A stretch of 64,000 bases of DNA from the NCBI GenBank assembly GCA_003439945.1, contig QVRM01002374.1:1-64000 (forward strand). Direction: 5' to 3'. Origin of the DNA: Dermanyssus gallinae. Its lineage: Eukaryota; Arthropoda; Arachnida; Mesostigmata; Dermanyssidae. The notes beneath the pieces were generated by a model. It saw nothing but the letters and a program-made list of their open reading frames with translations. It was not told where the DNA came from and did no database searches. The translations under genes and the position numbers were made by a program. This document shows positions 1 to 11,153 of the stretch, one piece after another. The stretch's first letter is position 1. The number at the start of each line of letters is the position of its first letter.

Positions 1-305
1 TATGATGGACAATGTCTGCGTGTATAGTAAAATAAGGAAAACTTACTCTTAACTAAATTAAAATAAAAATCATAATCATTACTCTAGTTTAGAGGCAAGC
101 ACTCATTCCGTGGAATTTTAACAAAATAAATATAATGGGCGATCAGCGTGAAAGGTATTTGAGTTGAGTGCGATGAATGGCCGTTTGTAGCGAAAAGACC
201 GCGTACATTATCGGCGCGATGGTCGGATGAAGTAGCCACTAAAACACCTAAATCAAGGATCAACCATTTTGGTGCGCACTGTCACATTTAATGCATCCTG
301 GTTAT

Positions 306-344
<39 letters not shown>

Positions 345-1984
345 TACGCATTCGCGTAGTCTGCGCAAACAACGCACCGCTTTATTATTCCTTGTCGTTG
401 ACCCCTGACGGAATGCCGCATTACTACTAAGAAATCGTTCAGGTGTATACATCTTCACGGTTTAGTCGAACTGGAAGCACATATACCATTAATTCCAGTT
501 CCGCTTATGTCCAAGAGAGGGCAATTCAGTCGTATGCATTTGCGGCGAGATCGGCACCGTAGTGGCGTCGGCGGCAGCGGCTGGTGGTGGCGGTGGTGGC
601 CTGCTCCGATTCATCAATCACGTTGTCGGAATATTCACAGCGTTACGGTTCAGCTATAGAGACCAGTCCGAAGGAGAAGGATGGGGGATTAGAGAGAGGA
701 GAGGAGCAACTGGAAGCAACTGAGGTGCCGCCAGATGAGGAGGGCCAGCCACCGCTGCTTCGCTTGTTGTCGCGATGTGTGTGTCGGATGCGTGAGCCAT
801 TTCTACGCACGTGACGCTGCTGATGCGGACACACCGGCCAAAGAAGATGCTCATACATACACAAACAACAGACATACAGATAGACAGATAGGTAGAAACA
901 TGGATATACAGACCGCCGTCAGAGAGAGGAGACACCAACAACAACAACAACAACAACAACAATAAGAACAACAATAACAACAACAATACCACTAACACCA
1001 GCAGTGGCGGCAGCAGCAGCAGCAGCGGGAAGAGGTCAGCAACCTCGGCGAGCGTCGTCTACCGGCGGCGCCGCCGCGGCCGGCACATTTGCCAACTACA
1101 GCGACTGAGCTGAACTGAGCTCAGTTGAGCTGAGTGGGCGCTGAGTGGGGCCCAGCCCGTAATGAATAACAGCAACAACAACAACAATCATAACAGCAGC
1201 AACAATAACAATAATAATAGCGACGCAGTTGTTCAATGCCACTAGTGATGGCTATGGCGTTATTGTTGTTGTCCGCTGCTGCTGCTGCTGCTGCTGGTAC
1301 CGAGTTGCTTCCGCGACAGCTACAGCCAAACCCCAATGACGACGACGATGATGATGGCGGCTGGGTTCGATTCCCGCTGCTTGACAACAGACACGGGTGT
1401 GCAGTAATACAGCTGCAGTAACACAGCGCAGCGTACGCGCCGATCGGGCGATGGTAAATGACCAATGCACGCACATACAAACGCTGCATGCGGTAGCTGC
1501 TCAGGCGTACTGATCAGCGCTCTATTGCCAGCGAGTTATTGCCATCATTGGTGCCATAATCACCATGGCTATCCCCACCAGCAGCAGCACCCCTGTAATA
1601 ATAGTTATCAACAGCGGCAGCATCATCATAATCACTACCAACGTTTGATGTTATTGTTTTATGCCGATACACATTCATTGCTCGCCGCTCTTGTCTTACG
1701 TGTTTGGTGTGCGAAAGCCTTCGCGCACTCGCCCTTCCACTCTCGTTTACACAGATAGATCGAGACTCAAACGCAGACGAACGCGCATGTTCGTAATCAT
1801 AGTCGTGGCAACACATGGCAGAGGTTCCACGTTCCATTGGTTTCACGAATCCTGGTCCAGCGAATTGAAGCGAGAGATTTCTTGTTTTTTTTTAAGGTTT
1901 TTTCGTAAGGCTAATGCGTGTATACGGCTCTTTCATGTTATGGCTAATTTTTAATCCAATTCGGCATTTATCTTGTCTAAATTG
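1..1984. other. Non-coding, low-complexity stretch
   Basis: I recognise no gene here. It holds an (AT)n tract at 308-343, a CAA run at 930-965, CAG/CAA blocks around 1010-1030 and 1185-1215, and a short GC-rich island (about 1000-1100) dominated by CGG/CCG. Just after the island, 1104-1150 is a degenerate 10-bp tandem repeat built on GAGCTGA, which contains the perfect 14-bp palindrome AACTGAGCTCAGTT at 1113-1126. Frames through the CAG/CAA blocks give only homopolymeric Q, N, S or A runs, so none is called. The GC-rich island could be promoter or 5'-UTR sequence of a gene outside the recognisable part, but nothing proves it. Confidence 0.6.
308..343. repeat. (AT)n microsatellite
   Basis: An uninterrupted AT dinucleotide tract of about 36 bp. 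It is the first of roughly fifty such tracts in the window, which is the strongest compositional signature of this genome. Confidence 0.95.
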
Positions 1985-2100
1985 GAAACCATGCAAACCA
2001 ATTTAGGAGTGACCGGTCTGGGTCTCGAACCCGGTCCTCCCGAATGCAAGGACAAAGGCTTTGTCACTATGCCATCTTGCTTGGCTTTTGATCCGTTTTT
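1985..2100 (-). mobile_element. tRNA-derived SINE head
   Basis: On the minus strand there is an RNA polymerase III A box, TGGCATAGTGA (plus coordinates 2064-2074), followed by a B box, GGTTCGAGACC (2021-2031). Their spacing is normal for tRNA-derived promoters. The flanks do not form an acceptor stem that I can see, so a SINE or tRNA relic is more likely than a functional tRNA gene. The 3' end and target duplication were not identified. It does not resemble the SINE family at 41.6 kb outside the boxes. Confidence 0.5.
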
Positions 2101-2167
2101 TTCCCAAAAATTTAAACGTCTGGACGTTTCTTTTACTCTTTTAATTTCTCTCTCTCTCTTAAGATAT

Positions 2168-2171
<4 letters not shown>

Positions 2172-2243
<72 letters not shown>
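2172..2243. repeat. (AT)n microsatellite, about 70 bp
   Basis: A long AT dinucleotide tract with one G interruption near its 3' end (2234). Confidence 0.95.
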
Positions 2244-3441
2244 CGTATGCTTGTTGCTCCTACCGAGACGGATCTAGAATGGCCTTAATACACGAACGTG
2301 AGGCAGTTTAAGCTTGCCGCGCACATCTTGGCCTAGAAGGTTGGCCGCGCGTGACCAGTTTTGCTGTCCAGAACGAATCCTGAATCGCAGTCGTTGTTGT
2401 CTTTCACCTATCGCCTCATTCGCCTTGGATCTAGCACGCGACGGAGGATCGTGCGAAGTTTTAGCCAAATGTCCTGCTGTTTATAGCAGCGTCACTCTCC
2501 CCCCCCCCTCTCCGCATAAAAGAGGTTTTCCTCCAGGCCCCATCTTCACACTCAACACACAACGGCCTTACAAAGACTCGAGGTTGAATTAGCTAAATAG
2601 TACAGACTTGTGCACATTCATATGTACAGTCCTGACTTTGTATATATATATATATATATGTAGGTGACTACAATCAGGATCAACAGCTTTGTCATCCATG
2701 GCGGCTTTTTCCTACAACATGAAACCAATGGTTTTCACGTGCCAAAAATGGCTGAGTTAAGCGCGCTCTCACCAACCGATAGCGCTCGACTTCCGGCATA
2801 CGGCGTTCCAGCGTGGCGCCATATACAACGAGTTGTTAGCGGCTCGAGCGATTGTCATGTGGTAGATGTTGTTGCTGTTGCTGATTTTGTTGTTGTTGTT
2901 GTTCTTGTTGCTGTTTATATATGCCACAGGTTTTTTTTTTATGTACATATGAATGTAAATCTGTATGTGACTGTGTGTGTGTCAGTGTGTTTGTGTGAGC
3001 GTACTTTAAGTTGACATTGTTTGCAGTAATTGTCGCCTGCTTCGTGAAAGTGGTCTCATCTTCATCATGCTACGACGCTGCTGACAGAGAAGGCGGCAGC
3101 AACGGCGGCGGAGCGCGACACTGGAAGCCCAATGCGGCGACGACTGGCCGTGGAAAAGGAAAAAGAAGAACGATGCCTGGAAGGAGCCAGCTCACTGCTG
3201 TAGCAGAGCCACCACGGTGGTGGTGGTGGTGGTGGTGTCGCAGGCAGTGTAGATGGAAAGGCGGAACTAGCCGGCCTCAGCGGTAGAGGTGGCGATAAAT
3301 GATGGTCACCGTGAGATACCGACGACGCGAAAGGGTCGTGGACGACGACCACCGACCGACCGACCTGACATGGTTAAGATACCCATCTTGGAGGCGCTCC
3401 GCTTTGCTGGCGTTTGTATTGTCCTGTCCCGCGTCGAGCGC

Positions 3442-3457
3442 GGGGGGGGGGGGGGGG
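3442..3457 (+). repeat. G16 homopolymer
   Basis: Sixteen consecutive G residues. It is prone to slippage and sequencing error and could form a G-quadruplex. Other G runs of 10-14 occur at about 9259, 49483 and 50363. Confidence 0.9.
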
Positions 3458-4267
3458 TTATACTTCTATACTTCAGCAACAGGGTATATATATGTTGCTG
3501 TTGTTGCTGCAACTCATAGTTATGCTTGTCCTTCGTTTACTCCTTCGCTGCTGGCCATGGATCGAGTTTCCTAGTTGGCCTTTTTCGTTTTGTTGTTCCG
3601 CATTTGTTTTGCTTGCTCTCCTCTTTCTGTGTTGACAAACTTCTTTCTGGCGCTGTCGTTATGTCGTAGCGCTTGCTGTCGCGGTAGCATTCATATTGGC
3701 CGCCGGAACGAGTATTCGGCTAATGTTACAGGTTGCGGTTTTTGGCGCTGCGGTGAGTCAGCTGTTACAGGCGTTACTGCGCTCGAGTTCCGCTAGGTAG
3801 ATTGATGGAGAAATTGTCCCTGTTGCGTTTTACATCCTCGTCCTCGACAATGTCAGGGTCGGACGGGATTCATCAATGACCCAGAAGCGCTGATATGATA
3901 TAGATGGAGTTTAACTTCCAAACTATTTAGTAGCGTCACACATGAGATCAATGTTTGGCTGGACTCGAATTGGTGCTGCTGCTGGTACTGACGATGATAG
4001 TGTTGCATTCTAATCAGCCTGCTTATCTGACTTTTAACCTTTGGTCCTCTGGTCAGAGACCATCACACAAACATCAACATTAGCACAGCTGACACACTGC
4101 CTGTCAGACAGTTAGTAATGGATTTAGAATTCACAGTCCCAGCAAGTACTTGTTTACTTTACGAGCAAAGAGAGAGAGAGACGTCGCTGACGCTTTTAAG
4201 AGTTCTAGGTGTCGGCTTGTGGTGCATGACCAGTACAACCCTTAAGAACAAAGCAAGCTTTAAATAG

Positions 4268-4268
4268 A

Positions 4269-4301
<33 letters not shown>
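4268..4301. repeat. (TAG)n microsatellite
   Basis: About eleven tandem GTA/TAG units. The 3' edge is part of the 14-bp sequence that is duplicated on the far side of the insertion at 4307-4421, so this array was the landing site. Confidence 0.9.
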
Positions 4302-4306
4302 CCAGT
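4293..4306. repeat. Left target-site duplication
   Basis: TAGTAGTAGCCAGT at 4293-4306 recurs exactly at 4422-4435. The two copies bracket a 115-bp insertion, as expected for integration with a staggered cut. Confidence 0.7.
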
Positions 4307-4421
4307 AAAGGCGTAAAGCTTTTGCGGTCGTCGCCCAACGCGTACATTTCAGACGCGATAGTATCGCCTAAGCTTGGAAAAATTAGGCGATACTATCGCG
4401 TCTGAAATCGCGTTTTTTTTT
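4307..4421 (+). mobile_element. 115-bp hairpin insertion, unclassified
   Basis: The insertion begins with AAAGGCG, carries about 40 bp of unique sequence, and then forms a perfect inverted repeat. The arms are 4346-4371 and 4383-4408 (26 bp each) around an 11-nt loop at 4372-4382. It ends in CGCG and a run of ten T (4413-4422), the last T being shared with the target duplication. A second copy of the first 78 bp lies at 4969-5047 and begins at the same AAAGGCG, which independently confirms the left boundary. A 3' hairpin followed by T10 resembles an RNA polymerase III transcript end. I cannot find A/B boxes and do not recognise the family. Confidence 0.55.
4346..4408. repeat. Perfect 26/11/26 hairpin
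   Basis: Two 26-bp arms are exactly complementary and separated by GCTTGGAAAAA. The left arm is also present, with one base different, in the second copy at about 5009-5034, where no right arm exists. The right arm was therefore probably made by copying the left arm. Confidence 0.85.
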
Positions 4422-4435
4422 TAGTAGTAGCCAGT
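4422..4435. repeat. Right target-site duplication
   Basis: An exact copy of 4293-4306. It directly follows the T run that ends the hairpin insertion. Confidence 0.7.
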
Positions 4436-4968
4436 GTATTTGAGCCCACGATTGGGCTCTACAAACAATGCAAGCAATTGGGTTACACCAGGCTGGCGTA
4501 TAACCGAGTATCGAGCGCTTCTTTCAGCCATTATCATGTGTCGTACCGGTATCGAACTTTGGAGTTGTCGTTATCTATCAACGTGTGTTGTCGACTTGAC
4601 GCGTTGCAGCTTTTCCTTGTTAGCGGCGGCACGGTACAACCGGCTGCCTTCTATGATTAAGTGAACGGCGCTTGTCGGCTTATTGCCGGCATTGTTAGGA
4701 CGGACAATCCTTGTTTTTGAACGGATTAAGTAATTAGCATCGTTCCACTTGCGTGGTGAGCGTTTTTATGATGGATGATGAGCCACGCTGGCGGATGACG
4801 AAGCGAGCTTCCACGGTGGTGACCATCACAAGCGGACCACCTGTAAAGGAGACGCGCGTAACAACCAGACCAGAAGGAGTCTAAGTCTGCGAGTTAAGTT
4901 AGCAAGTTAGGCGTGCGGGGAAAGCCTGCTATGGCTACTGTGTGTGAGCGCTATGTAGGCCACGCTAC
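4436..4968. other. Unique sequence, no gene seen
   Basis: Mostly non-repetitive DNA between the two copies of the hairpin element. Short open frames are present but show no recognisable motif. Confidence 0.5.
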
Positions 4969-5047
4969 AAAGGCGTAAAGCTTTTGCGGTCGTCGCCCAA
5001 CGCGTACATTTCAGACGCGATAATATCGCCTAAGCTTGGAAAAATTC
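4969..5047 (+). repeat. Partial second copy of the hairpin element
   Basis: Matches 4307-4384 over 78-79 bp with one substitution (G to A in the arm) and one extra A in the A-run. It stops where the inverted arm of the first copy begins. No target duplication or T run is visible around it. Confidence 0.8.
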
Positions 5048-5464
5048 CGGCCAGGGCTTGTCGAAAGGCTGCTTTCGGCTGCTGTCACCTACTCTACGCT
5101 ACGATTTGTGTTGCTGTTGTTGATTATAACAATGGCTATGGTGACGACGTTACAGCTGTTGTTATTGTTGGTTCCGTTCATGCTGTTGATTCTGTTGTTG
5201 TTGTTGTTGCTGCTGTTGCTAGCAAATTGGGTGATAATGACAGTGATGATGGTGATGATAGTAAAGAAGATCCTGCTAATAGCCTCCTCTATTGTTTGAA
5301 AGTTGTTGGTTGTTTACATATTTAGTCTACTTTTTTGCTTTTCATAATACCCAGTTGCAACTTTTGCGTCTAGTGGCTAACACAGACTGATAAAGCGTGC
5401 GTGCTTTTAAAAACGCTTTGCAATCCAGGAGACATTAATTTGCAGCGTGAACTAGAAAAATAAG

Positions 5465-5465
<1 letters not shown>

Positions 5466-5513
<48 letters not shown>
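5466..5513. repeat. (TA)n microsatellite
   Basis: About 48 bp of uninterrupted TA dinucleotide. Confidence 0.95.
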
Positions 5514-5515
<2 letters not shown>

Positions 5516-6859
5516 CGTATATACACGTGTACTTCGCGTGACCGGGATACAAGTCGCCCGTGGGAGCTTGCTTGCGAAGAAACTCAGTTGCTAGCCTTAG
5601 GCATTTATCCAGGAGTAGTCGTAGGCAATTTGTATCTGTTCTGCGGACTCGGTTGCAGCTGTTCGTTCTGTTCCCAAACAGCACAGACCGAGAGGATTGC
5701 TAACGACATGCTCCTCCCATTTCCTCAGTGAATTTACTTGGGCCTGACCTTTCGCCGTCTCATCGCGACCAGGCCGGACAATTCATATTCATCATTGTGT
5801 ACAGCTAATGACGGTAATTTGTACAGATAGTGTGCATTGTGCATCAATTGGCGTCAATTCGTCACGATACGGCTTGCTCTACCTAGCGGTGATGAATTCC
5901 GCGTGGGAGTTCTCGTCAAAACTCCTTGATTGTTTGCGCTTTAGGTCGAGGAGATTTCGCCGTCCAGGGCTCTCTGTGTGGACTTGATTGCTAGTCTCAT
6001 CTGCTCTACACTGTACGTTGAACCGCTCAGAAGCCGCCGTGAGCACCTAATAGCTGCACGAGTGACCAGTACTCATGCGTTGGTATTGCTAGTTGAACAA
6101 AGTTAATTTGTGACGATCGTTTTTTGCAATATGATGCAGACACTAGTTCAATAAAGGGCCAACTACACTGCAGTAAAAATTATTAGCAGGATGTCTCTTC
6201 ACTTCTATGTTGATAGAGCAAATAGAAATATTTTGGACTGAAGAGTGGCTGCGAGCAGTGATCTCTGGGTGACAGCTGGGAACGGTCGACAAAGGAGGTC
6301 AGTCTGCAGTTAGTACAAAGCATATTCTATTCTAGTCTTTGTTGTCAGGATCGATGTCGTTGCAGTTGTTGTTATACTGTTGCTCTTCATGCTATGGTAG
6401 TCATTAGAGACGTTTGAGATCCAAGTGTTTGTGTGTTTGTGCAATAGCGTTACTAGAACTGTGTGCAGCGCCGCAGATACTGGTCTCGTGTTTTTATTAT
6501 CGCTTAAGGCGAATCGTATGCTGTGGATGCTTCTGTCTGAGCTTATGCTGATCGTCCCCTCGCACGTTGTCGTTACATTGCTAGACATCCTACTGACAGG
6601 CTCCCCAGGGCGGCTCACGTGTGCGTCAAAGGTCTCCGCGACATTCTTCTTTTCTGGAATCTTTGGCATATGGATACATACCTGTATGATTACGCGCAAG
6701 CGTGTGTGCCACTGTCCGTCCCGCTTCTAATCACCTCACTCTATTTACGACTGCCGACAACCGGGATTGTGGCGCTTGCGGTCATGATGAAGGCTGCTTG
6801 TCACGGTAACCCGGTAGTTCTCGTCCAGAGATTGTCCGATTTGGATATATGTATTTATA

Positions 6860-6930
6860 TTTGAAGTGGCACAATTTTTCTGGATTTATCTCAAGCCGTC
6901 GAGGGGGCCGGGGGTTCGATTCGGATGTCA
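6860..6930 (+). mobile_element. Possible degenerate tRNA-derived SINE
   Basis: GGTTCGATTCG at 6913-6923 fits a B box, and TGGCACAATTT at about 6866 is a poor A box. Only the B box is convincing. Confidence 0.2.
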
Positions 6931-7318
6931 GCGTTGCCGGCCGTATCCGTGTTTTTTTTGTTGATCATGTTGTTACTACACAACGGTCGCAGTCGCAATG
7001 TGTAGGCTTTGACTAGTGCAGCTTCTGCAGATAACGAAGAAAAGAAGGCCCGATTTTATTCGGCACCTTTTTGCGGATTTGCGCGAAAGATACTTGTGGG
7101 CTGTTCTTTCTTGTGTTGTTTCGAGCGCGGTTGGAAGCTTCGCGTGTCGAGTTTCAGCGTGCTTGGCGATACGATGAAATTGACGCTCAATAACTTTGAA
7201 GAGCATAAATGGAAACAAATTATGGCCGATATGCGATCGATCGGTAGAGACTTCTTTTAACTGTTTCGTGTTTTGACTCATCGTCCTGCATATTTCAAGC
7301 TGTTTGTACGATGCAGCT

Positions 7319-7350
<32 letters not shown>

Positions 7351-7439
7351 CAACTGAGCGATCCCACTCGAACTCATTTTGAATTTGTTTTTATTTACAT
7401 ATATAGATAATATACACTTCTATATTTACTTGTAGTGTA

Positions 7440-7530
7440 GACGGGACTGTGTGATGAGTAAATATATTGGCCTGCAACTCTGAAGTCATTTGCGGAGAGT
7501 TGCGGGTTCAATTCCTGCACGATGCGTAAT
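7440..7530 (+). mobile_element. Possible tRNA-derived SINE head
   Basis: GGTTCAATTCC at 7505-7515 is an exact B-box match inside a small GC stem. The upstream A box is weak (around TGGCCTGCAAC). It is not a clean tRNA cloverleaf, so a SINE relic is the most I would claim. Confidence 0.3.
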
Positions 7531-8792
7531 GGGTAGATGCAGAGGACGTGTTACAAGTGGAAAGAGCATCAGCGAGATAAACAATTGCAAAATATTTATA
7601 CATCTACCGAACAAGCCTCACAACAAGGCGCGGATATCGTGGTGGGAGATCGAGATGTAGCCGCCAACATCTCGCCTCGAGAGAACCTTGCTGGGCCCGC
7701 CTTCAGAGAAATCACTCACCGATGGATGAGCTAAACCGTAATGATGAGACGAATGCCGCTTGTTTAGCTATGTGAGTGCACGTTCATATGACAATCTGCT
7801 GTTCGGCCGATTCCTAAGTAAGGCCATCTATCTATTTGTATCGATTTGGCCAGAAGTTTGCTTGTAGCGAATTCTGAATAAAGGCTGCAGCAGTCGTTGT
7901 AGACGATCTTGTTGTTTTTTTACTGCTCTCGTTTACGTGATTGCTACGGCTGATACTATTCTAGGAAGAATACGTGTAAGAATAGCATTATAGTCATCGA
8001 GGCAGCGGAAGTAGCTCTTTTCGTTTTTATAAAACAGCCCTTAGCACCAGCCGTCTTAGTGTTCATTATCTTCATGATGCACGTTCTTTTGAACACTTTG
8101 TAGTAGGCTTCCGGCACAATATAATAGGTAAGCAGTAGCTGTCAGTTCGCCGTCTACGCAATGGCAACTTGTTAAGAGTCTTCCTAGTTGTATATGTATA
8201 CCCAAAAATGCATACCTGCAATCCTTGCGTGATTCAGTGTTGGATTCAGTGACATATAGACCTAAAACCTGGGTCAAAAAAGGGTCAGTCTGTGTGATTT
8301 AAAACTTAGTCTCTTTAACAGTATTGCAAGCTATACAGTGCTTAAGTGAATATGCATAATTAAATAAAAACGGAAAAAATTGATCTAGGGATGAAACGGT
8401 GAAACGCTTCTGTTGTGCCGCGTTCCCGTGATTATTGACTGCGAATACTCTAGGAGAATATGAACTGTACATCGGCCAATAACGAACATGAGTTGTACGT
8501 CGTATTGTGTGAGAACAGGTGGCAGTGCTGCTGGCAGAGTTGTGCGATGCCAGCATTATCATCATCATCATCGGCAGGCGGATGATAGAGCAGTCGGAAT
8601 AGGTCAGTTGTGAGGAGTCGATGAGGCGATCGTAAAGCGCAGCCGCGGAATACTCTCAAGACTGCGAGACGATGTCAGTGCAGACAGGCTGTCGTTGCCC
8701 GCCTGTCTATTGCTTTCAGACACTTTCGTCTGCGTCGGCTATCGTTACGTGTTGTTAAGGGAAGAACGGATATGTGGTGGAGACGGACGGAC

Positions 8793-8817
8793 GGAGGGAG
8801 GGAGGGAGGGAGGGAGG
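8793..8817 (+). repeat. GGGA tandem array, G-quadruplex-prone
   Basis: Six GGGA-type units in tandem, preceded by GGAC repeats. At least four runs of three G with one-base loops fit the quadruplex pattern. Confidence 0.7.
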
Positions 8818-9852
8818 TGGACACCGGGGACCAGCAGGGCAGAAGGAGAGAGAAATGCATACACTAGTTTGATACACCCTCTTCTAGCACGTCGTCGTCG
8901 TCGTCGTCATCGCCGCCGCCACCACCGCCATTACTTGCGGCGAATGTTGGTGAATGGACAAATTCATCCTTCGATGGTTCGCTGGTTGCTGGCCGTGAAT
9001 TCTGCTTACGAGGGCGGTGCTCGGTCTCAGGCGGTGTCAGGCGCTGCGCTATCTGTCTCTATCTAGCAATGGCAACTAGCGGACAGCTAACTGTCTCGGC
9101 TGCGGTTGTCGTTGTCGCGGGTGGTGTGGTTGCTGCTGTTGTTGCCTTTGTTGCTTTGTTTTTCTGCTCCTCTGGAGTTGAACTCTGAGTTGGGTTCCTC
9201 GGCGAGTGAAGGCCGGTTGTGGTCTTGGCAGCTGGTGGCGTCGATTGTTTGAAGCGCGTGTGGGGGGGGGGGTAGCGGGCGTTGATCCAGCTTGCCTATC
9301 AGAGGTATAACGAAGATATTCTGATAGTAAACGAGAGAGAGAGAGAGAAAGAAAGCAAGTTCGATCAAGGAAAGGAAACCCCAGTACGACTTTCTGCGTG
9401 TATATGTGCGCGCGGATGTAGTGTGCGTGTATATGTGTGCTTTGTGTATGAGACGTTTGTCGCCTACTGGGCGTCTCGGGGGACCTGGGAAGATGAATAA
9501 TAGATAGGTGGACAGTAGTCATGGGTGCCCTAATGAGCCGGGCGAGACGAAACGTAGGTGACAAGCGTCCCGTGTAGTGGCGTCCGGGGGTGCGGAGAAG
9601 CCACGAGAAGTCATCATAGCGGGAACAATGTCACACAACAAAGAGGGATTGCTTCGGCTGAGCGGAGCAGATCGACGAGAATAACCGCTGAGCAGACCAT
9701 GTCAATGATGCTAGCTTTATACCAGATCTCAGACAACGTACAGCTACGGCCATCACCAACTGGTATGGTGACACCATGGCGTCTTCTGGAGAGGCAGGTG
9801 GTGGTGGTAAATCATCATCGAAGAGTGGGGGGGAGGAGCGAGCTGTACCTGC

Positions 9853-9948
9853 TACAGGCAACGCCTAACAGTAGCACAGTGACCAGTCAAGCACTAACTC
9901 TACCGTCAGGCTGCAGTGTTCTCTTATAGTTTTCGCCCTTTCTTTCTT

Positions 9949-9988
<40 letters not shown>

Positions 9989-10081
9989 GGAAGAAAGAAA
10001 GGCCGAAAACTATAAGAGAAGACTGCAGCCTGACGACAGAGTTAGTGCTTGACTGGTCACTGTGCTACTGTTAGGCGTTGC

Positions 10082-10086
<5 letters not shown>
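9853..10086. repeat. 98-bp palindrome with AT-rich loop
   Basis: The left arm 9853-9950 and right arm 9989-10086 are reverse complements over 98 bp with four mismatches that I can count. The 38-bp loop (9951-9988) is essentially (AT)n. Beyond the arms the right side continues directly into a second (TA)n tract. The layout resembles the palindromic AT-rich repeats known as breakage hotspots in vertebrates. It is neither a terminator nor a transposon that I can recognise: no terminal motif and no target duplication are apparent. Confidence 0.9.
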
Positions 10087-10140
<54 letters not shown>

Positions 10141-10148
10141 ACAGTCTA

Positions 10149-10183
<35 letters not shown>

Positions 10184-10200
10184 GCAGTCTACACTGTTAT
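10085..10200. repeat. (TA)n tracts alternating with a duplicated 16-mer
   Basis: A (TA)n tract at 10085-10136 is followed by AGTCTACAGTCTACAC. A second (TA)n tract at 10152-10178 is then followed by AGTCTGCAGTCTACAC. The same short unique sequence has been duplicated together with the microsatellite. The 16-mer is itself two near-copies of AGTCTAC. Confidence 0.85.
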
Positions 10201-10391
10201 AGGCGGTGTAACGCATGGGCTGTGCGTAGTGCAATTTGAATGGGGAGCTTCAAATATACACAGACACAATTTTTGCTCCGGCAAAGCTTGGATAGTGGGC
10301 AGACTACCGTAATCGCATGTCAGCCACTTCGTCCACCCTACGGCAATATTCTACTCTTTTTCTACCTTCATCTTTATATATGCGCAGCTAC

Positions 10392-10449
<58 letters not shown>

Positions 10450-11040
10450 GCAGTATCATGTTTGTAATGCGTATCTATACGATTATCGACTCAGGTGTGG
10501 CGGAGGCCTTATTTTGGCTGTCTATCTCTCGCCAAAAAATAGAAGCATAGCAAGAAAACGTGCTGTTTTGGATTATGTCGACAGTCGAACACCACTATGA
10601 ACATAACTTTGCACGAATCGTCGCTTGGTCTTGGTCGCCGTCACGGCGTTCCATTACATTTTAGATCTATTTATATTCAGAAAAGCCGAGCATCGAAGCG
10701 CTCATGCGCAACCGTCCGATTACCGCCGACAAACTCCAATTCTAACCAGAAGACGGCGTCTGTGATTTGACGGCAATGTCAGCCAAAGGTATGACCAATA
10801 TTCTCATCAGCATCATTACTACCACCATTACTACCACCGTCGTTATTTTTAGTATACATAATATACTAGTTTATTTTCTACAGCATCACACACGATGCTT
10901 TTAGGATAGCGTACGTGCCAAGCGATGCTAGTTTGTTTATTGCCAGTGATTTTCCATTGCTCAAGGTGGAAATAGGTCTTAGCACTTTTTTCATTATGTG
11001 CTGATAAACGTGGTTTATTTAGATTTTTTTATTAATTGTA

Positions 11041-11105
11041 GTTATTTAGATCTCTAATATATATATATATATATATATAGTTATTTATATATAGTTATTT
11101 AGATC

Positions 11106-11113
<8 letters not shown>
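11041..11113. repeat. Direct duplication linked to (AT)n
   Basis: GTTATTTAGATCTCTAATAT occurs at 11041-11060 and again at 11094-11113, 53 bp apart. Each copy runs into an (AT)n tract. This is the second example in the window of unique DNA duplicated along with AT repeats. Confidence 0.85.

Positions 11114-11153
<40 letters not shown>

Larger units (their letters stand above)
2101..4292. other. Non-coding stretch with mixed simple repeats
   Basis: No gene recognised. Contents are an (AT)n tract at 2172-2243, a C-rich run near 2500, GTT-type repeats at about 2868-2910, GT-rich DNA at about 2960-3000, a GTG run at 3216-3237, a 16-G homopolymer at 3442-3457, and a TAG array beginning at 4268. 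Open frames across these are short and low in complexity. On the minus strand at about 2300-2480 there is a weak resemblance to a retroelement zinc knuckle, listed among the rejected items. Confidence 0.6.
5048..9852. other. Non-coding stretch, mixed unique and simple-repeat DNA
   Basis: No gene recognised. It contains GTT/CTG-rich DNA at about 5106-5225, (AT)n at 5466-5513 and 7319-7345, an ATC run near 8557, a GGGA array at 8793-8817, GTC repeats near 8893 and a GA run at about 9331. A minus-strand frame at 6310-6699 (129 codons) and a plus-strand frame at 9558-9929 are not simple repeats, but I see no domain in either. The second of these runs into the palindrome arm at 9853. Confidence 0.55.

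Noticed and set aside
2274..2500. Minus-strand frame with GHLAKTS, like the second half of a retroelement zinc knuckle (GHLAKTC), after a CYK-like start
   Set aside because: The second Cys and final Cys are missing and a frame break is needed. The rest of the frame has no gag or ORF1 feature I recognise, so chance is as likely.
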